DNA of 15,133 bases from contig QHTX01000174.1 of NCBI GenBank assembly GCA_003220975.1, positions 7,460 to 22,592 of the forward strand. The letters are read 5' to 3'. The notes beneath the pieces are model-generated. The model was not told the origin of the DNA and made no database searches. It was given only the letters and a program-made list of their open reading frames with translations. Source of the DNA: Gemmatimonadota bacterium (GTDB taxonomy: Bacteria; Gemmatimonadota; Gemmatimonadetes; Gemmatimonadales; GWC2-71-9). The translations under genes were made by a program, and so were the position numbers. Of this stretch, positions 12,721 through 15,133 are shown piece after piece; the first letter of the stretch is position 1, and every line of letters starts with the position of its first letter.

Positions 12721-13953
12721 CTACGAGGTGTAGTCGGCGTTGATCCGGACGTAATCCGGCGTCAGATCGCAGGTCCACACCACCGCCTCCGCGCGACCGA
12801 GTCCAAGGTCGATGCGGAGGCGGATGGTCTTTTGCTGGAAGATGGCGCGGGCGCGCGCCGCGTCGGGATGGGCGGTGGCGCCGCCCGCGGCCAGGGTGAG
12901 CCACTCACCGTCCTCCGCGGCCTCCAGGGTGAGGCGGTCGACCGCGAGCGCCACGCCGGCCGCGCCGGCGGCCGCGAGGATCCGCCCCCAGTTCGGGTCG
13001 GCGCCGTAGATCGCGGTCTTGACGAGTGTGGAGCGGGCGATGGCGCGGCCCACGTCGCGCGCCGACGCCTCGCTCACGGCGCCCACGACCTGGATCTCTA
13101 CCAGCTTCGACGCGCCCTCGCCGTCCGTCACGATCGCGAGGGCGAGCGTGCGGGCGACCGCGAGCACGGCGTCTTCGAACTGTCGGGCCAACGCGCCGTC
13201 GCGCGCCGGGTCGATTCCCGCGGCCCCGTTAGCGAGCAGCAGCGCGGTGTCATTCGTGCTGGTGTCGCCGTCGACCGAAATGGCGTTGAAGGTGCGGTCG
13301 ACCACGCGCCGGAACACCGGCTGGAGCAGCGCGGGCTCACCGACGGCGTCGGTGGTGAGCACGGCGAGCAGCGTGGCCATGTCGGGGTGGATCATCCCGG
13401 CGCCCTTCGCGATCCCTCCGACCGTGATCATCCCCGCCGGCGTCTCGAAGCGGACGGCATGGTGCTTGGGTCGCGTGTCCGTCGTCATGATGGCCCGGGC
13501 GGCGTCCACGCCACCCTCGGCGGTGAGGCCGGCGGCGGCGGTGCGCAGGCCCTCCGCGATCTGCGCGACGGGCAGGGGCACACCGATCACGCCGGTCGAG
13601 AGCACGAGCGCGGTGCGGGGCGGGAGACCGGCCGCCTGCTCGGCGGCCTGGGCCATGGCGCGCGCCGCCGCGAGCCCGTCGGCCCCGGTGCAGGCGTTGG
13701 CGATCCTGGCGTTCATCGCCACCGCGCGCATCCGGCCCGGTCGCTCGGACAATAGATCCGCGTCGTAGACGACGGGCGCCGCGCGCAGCGCGTTCTTCGT
13801 GAACACGCCCGCCGTGGCGCAACTCGTGCTGCTCACGAGCAGCGCGACGTCGGGCGTCCCGTCGGTCTTGAGGCCGGCGTGCGCGGCGGCGGCGGTGAAG
13901 CCGCGCGGCGACGTGACGGAGCCGTTCGGGATCTCGGGGATCGCGGAGGACAT
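12721..13953 (-). CDS. argJ: Bifunctional ornithine acetyltransferase/N-acetylglutamate synthase
   Basis: ArgJ transfers acetyl from N-acetylornithine to glutamate, recycling acetyl in arginine biosynthesis, and in bifunctional forms also acetylates glutamate from acetyl-CoA. The 410 residues are full length. The precursor self-cleaves into alpha and beta chains; the motif KGAGMIHPDMATLLAVLTTD is present, with Thr194 as the expected nucleophile and new N-terminus. Other family segments are SSTSCATAGVFTKN, LVLSTGVIGVPLP, MTTDTRPKHHAV, ISVDGDTSTND, TLVKTAIYGADPNWGRILAA and the C-terminal YVRINADYTS. The usual NSGNANACTG is NARIANACTG here. Whether it is mono- or bifunctional cannot be read from sequence. 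ATG 13953 lacks a ribosome binding site and has a TATCTT box eight bases upstream. No other arg gene is adjacent. Confidence 0.96.
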   Translation of the reverse strand: MSSAIPEIPNGSVTSPRGFTAAAAHAGLKTDGTPDVALLVSSTSCATAGVFTKNALRAAPVVYDADLLSERPGRMRAVAMNARIANACTGADGLAAARAMAQAAEQAAGLPPRTALVLSTGVIGVPLPVAQIAEGLRTAAAGLTAEGGVDAARAIMTTDTRPKHHAVRFETPAGMITVGGIAKGAGMIHPDMATLLAVLTTDAVGEPALLQPVFRRVVDRTFNAISVDGDTSTNDTALLLANGAAGIDPARDGALARQFEDAVLAVARTLALAIVTDGEGASKLVEIQVVGAVSEASARDVGRAIARSTLVKTAIYGADPNWGRILAAAGAAGVALAVDRLTLEAAEDGEWLTLAAGGATAHPDAARARAIFQQKTIRLRIDLGLGRAEAVVWTCDLTPDYVRINADYTS

Positions 13954-13961
13954 CGGCGGGG

Positions 13962-13967
13962 AAGATA
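13962..13967 (-). promoter_or_regulatory. Candidate -10 box for argJ, leaderless geometry
   Basis: TATCTT ends eight bases before the argJ ATG, and the bases between (CCCCGCCG) cannot serve as a ribosome binding site. GTTACA at 13991-13986 is a four-of-six -35 with an 18-base spacer and overlaps the -35 of the divergent TPR gene. Confidence 0.4.
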
Positions 13968-13982
13968 GCCCGCGGCCGTCGC

Positions 13983-14011
13983 TTGTGTAACCGCCCGGGG
14001 TTTCTTATCAT
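13983..14011 (+). promoter_or_regulatory. Candidate promoter of the TPR gene
   Basis: TTGTGT (13983-13988) and TATCAT (14006-14011) are separated by exactly 17 bases. The box is followed by a leader of about 20 bases that carries GGAGG at 14027-14031, eight bases before the ATG at 14040. Confidence 0.55.
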
Positions 14012-14039
14012 AGCACAACCTTCCCCGGAGGCCCGTTCG

Positions 14040-15133
14040 ATGTCGGAACCGTTCCTGAGCTCCGACGACTACGACGAACGTGCACATCGACTCTACAACG
14101 AAGGACAATACGACGAAGCGATCGAGACCCTGCGCCAAGGCCTGGGCCTCTCTCCGCATGCCGTCGAGCTGCATGTCGGTATGGGGTACGCGCGCCTCGC
14201 GCGCGAGGAGTACCTCTGGGCGCGCCGCGCCTTCGAGGAGGCCGTGGGGCTCGACCCGGAGCACGAGGACGCCCTGGCCGGGCTCGGCGAAGCGCTGCTC
14301 AAGTTCGGCGACCGCGCCGGCGCCGTGGCGTGCTTCGACCGCATCCTCGCGCTCGGTTTCCGCGAAGACCACGACTTGATGCTACAGGTCGGGCGGGCGC
14401 TGTTCCGCGAGGGCGTGCTCGACCAGGCACGGCGGTTCTTCGAAGTCGCAATTACCGTGCATCCCGACTCGGCGGAGGCGGCCGCGTGTGTGGGTTACGC
14501 CGCCCACCGCCTCAGTGACGGAGGGGGCGCGCTGCACTGGCTGCGGCGCGCGCTCGAGCTCGACGCCGCCCACGCCGAGGCGCGCATCTACCTCGCCAAC
14601 CTGCTGTACGACCGGGGTGAGTACGAGGCGGCCCTGTTCCACCTCCAGCGGACCGAGCCCGCGGACCACTTCGACGGGCTCGCCATCTGGCGGCTCGTCG
14701 AGCTCAAGCGGAGCGTGTACCACCTGTCCGAGGGCGACCCCGAGCTCGTGCCCTGGCACCGGCGCCTGGATGAGCTCTCGGCCGACGCGGGACCGGAAGA
14801 CCTGCTGCTCGCCGAGCTCGAAGCGATGGGGCCAAACGGCCAGATGCGCGATCCCCGTCAGCTCGAGCTCTTCGGCACGCTCCTCACCCAGCTGCAGGGG
14901 ATGAAGGCCCGCTCGGTTCCGGCGGAGATCCACCGGGTGAGCATGCTCACCGGGGCGACCTACGTCGGCACGTGGGAGGAGATCGTCCGGCAAATGAAGA
15001 ACGACGCCGCGGAGTGGGGGGGGGCCCGCGGGTCGCTCGAGCAATACATGGCGGCCGTGGCGCGCCGCGGTCGCAAGGAGACCGGCGTCGCCATCCCCGC
15101 GACGGACCCGGAGAGCTTCATCCGGGGGAGCGC
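14040..15133 (+). CDS. Tetratricopeptide repeat protein, C-terminus cut by window edge
   Basis: 364 complete codons are visible from ATG 14040, with GGAGG eight bases upstream and no stop before the window ends. At least six TPR units run from about residue 10 to 205, each with the W/L-G-Y-A-F-A-P pattern (for example LYNEGQYDEAIETLRQGLGL, GYARLAREEYLWARRAFEEA, VGRALFREGVLDQARRFFEV, LANLLYDRGEYEAALFHLQR). No signal peptide or membrane helix is seen, so it is probably a cytosolic scaffold. The part after about residue 205 is acidic then mixed, containing ETLT-like helices, TGATYVGTWEEIVRQMKND and VARRGRKETGVAIP, which I do not recognise as a named domain. Partner and pathway are unknown. It is divergent from argJ. 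Confidence 0.9.
   Translation, partial: MSEPFLSSDDYDERAHRLYNEGQYDEAIETLRQGLGLSPHAVELHVGMGYARLAREEYLWARRAFEEAVGLDPEHEDALAGLGEALLKFGDRAGAVACFDRILALGFREDHDLMLQVGRALFREGVLDQARRFFEVAITVHPDSAEAAACVGYAAHRLSDGGGALHWLRRALELDAAHAEARIYLANLLYDRGEYEAALFHLQRTEPADHFDGLAIWRLVELKRSVYHLSEGDPELVPWHRRLDELSADAGPEDLLLAELEAMGPNGQMRDPRQLELFGTLLTQLQGMKARSVPAEIHRVSMLTGATYVGTWEEIVRQMKNDAAEWGGARGSLEQYMAAVARRGRKETGVAIPATDPESFIRGS

Overview
This is a very GC-rich bacterial chromosome fragment with compact, mostly short-operon genes. Several features suggest a Gemmatimonadota-type (or similar soil/metagenomic) bacterium: secreted proteins built from Ig-like repeats beginning T-Q-[IL]-A-K, an ECF sigma factor paired with a membrane protein carrying a glycogen-binding (CBM48/AMPK-beta) domain, an HmuY-like protein, and many signal peptides ending in A-x-A-Q. 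The assignment is an inference from style; no rRNA or marker gene is present. I found no tRNA, rRNA, CRISPR array, transposase or phage gene, so this looks like ordinary chromosomal core and accessory DNA.

Layout. Positions 1-596 (minus) hold the N-terminal part of a glucosamine-6-phosphate deaminase (nagB), cut by the window edge. A strong hairpin terminator (672-705) separates it from a minus-strand lipoprotein with three Ig-like repeats and a C-terminal cupredoxin domain (731-2041). Divergent from it is a cytoplasmic sensor histidine kinase (2223-3352) whose reading frame is broken by one base near 2910. Next is a secreted M28 metallopeptidase (3414-4952). A convergent VOC/glyoxalase-fold protein (4962-5435, minus) is divergent from pruA (5527-7155). 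The 91 bp between those two start codons is almost filled by an inverted pair of heptanucleotide-repeat arrays. pruA overlaps an HmuY-like membrane-anchored protein (7152-7748) by four bases.

Beyond a bidirectional terminator (7774-7804), two small minus-strand metal-binding proteins follow: a DUF5679-type four-Cys protein and a CDGSH iron-sulfur protein. On the plus strand come a small outer-membrane-type protein (8409-8924) and a shortened, apparently lipidated SSP411/YyaL thioredoxin-fold protein (8969-10498). A tightly coupled three-gene operon follows (10567-12388): ECF sigma factor, membrane protein with extracytoplasmic CBM48 domain (putative anti-sigma), and a secreted helical protein of unknown function. 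It is followed by a tiny secreted Lys/Ala-rich protein (12507-12713), convergent argJ (12721-13953, minus), and a TPR protein (14040 onward) that runs off the window.

The genes do not form one pathway. Metabolic themes are amino-sugar catabolism (nagB), proline/P5C oxidation (pruA) and arginine biosynthesis (argJ). A recurring theme is cell-envelope and metal/redox proteins. At the regulatory level, several genes have a -10-like hexamer only 7-12 bases before the ATG and no Shine-Dalgarno sequence, which suggests widespread leaderless transcription. The most interesting candidates for follow-up are the sigma/CBM48 operon, the heptad-repeat cruciform at the VOC/pruA divergent promoter, and the pruA-hmuY coupling.
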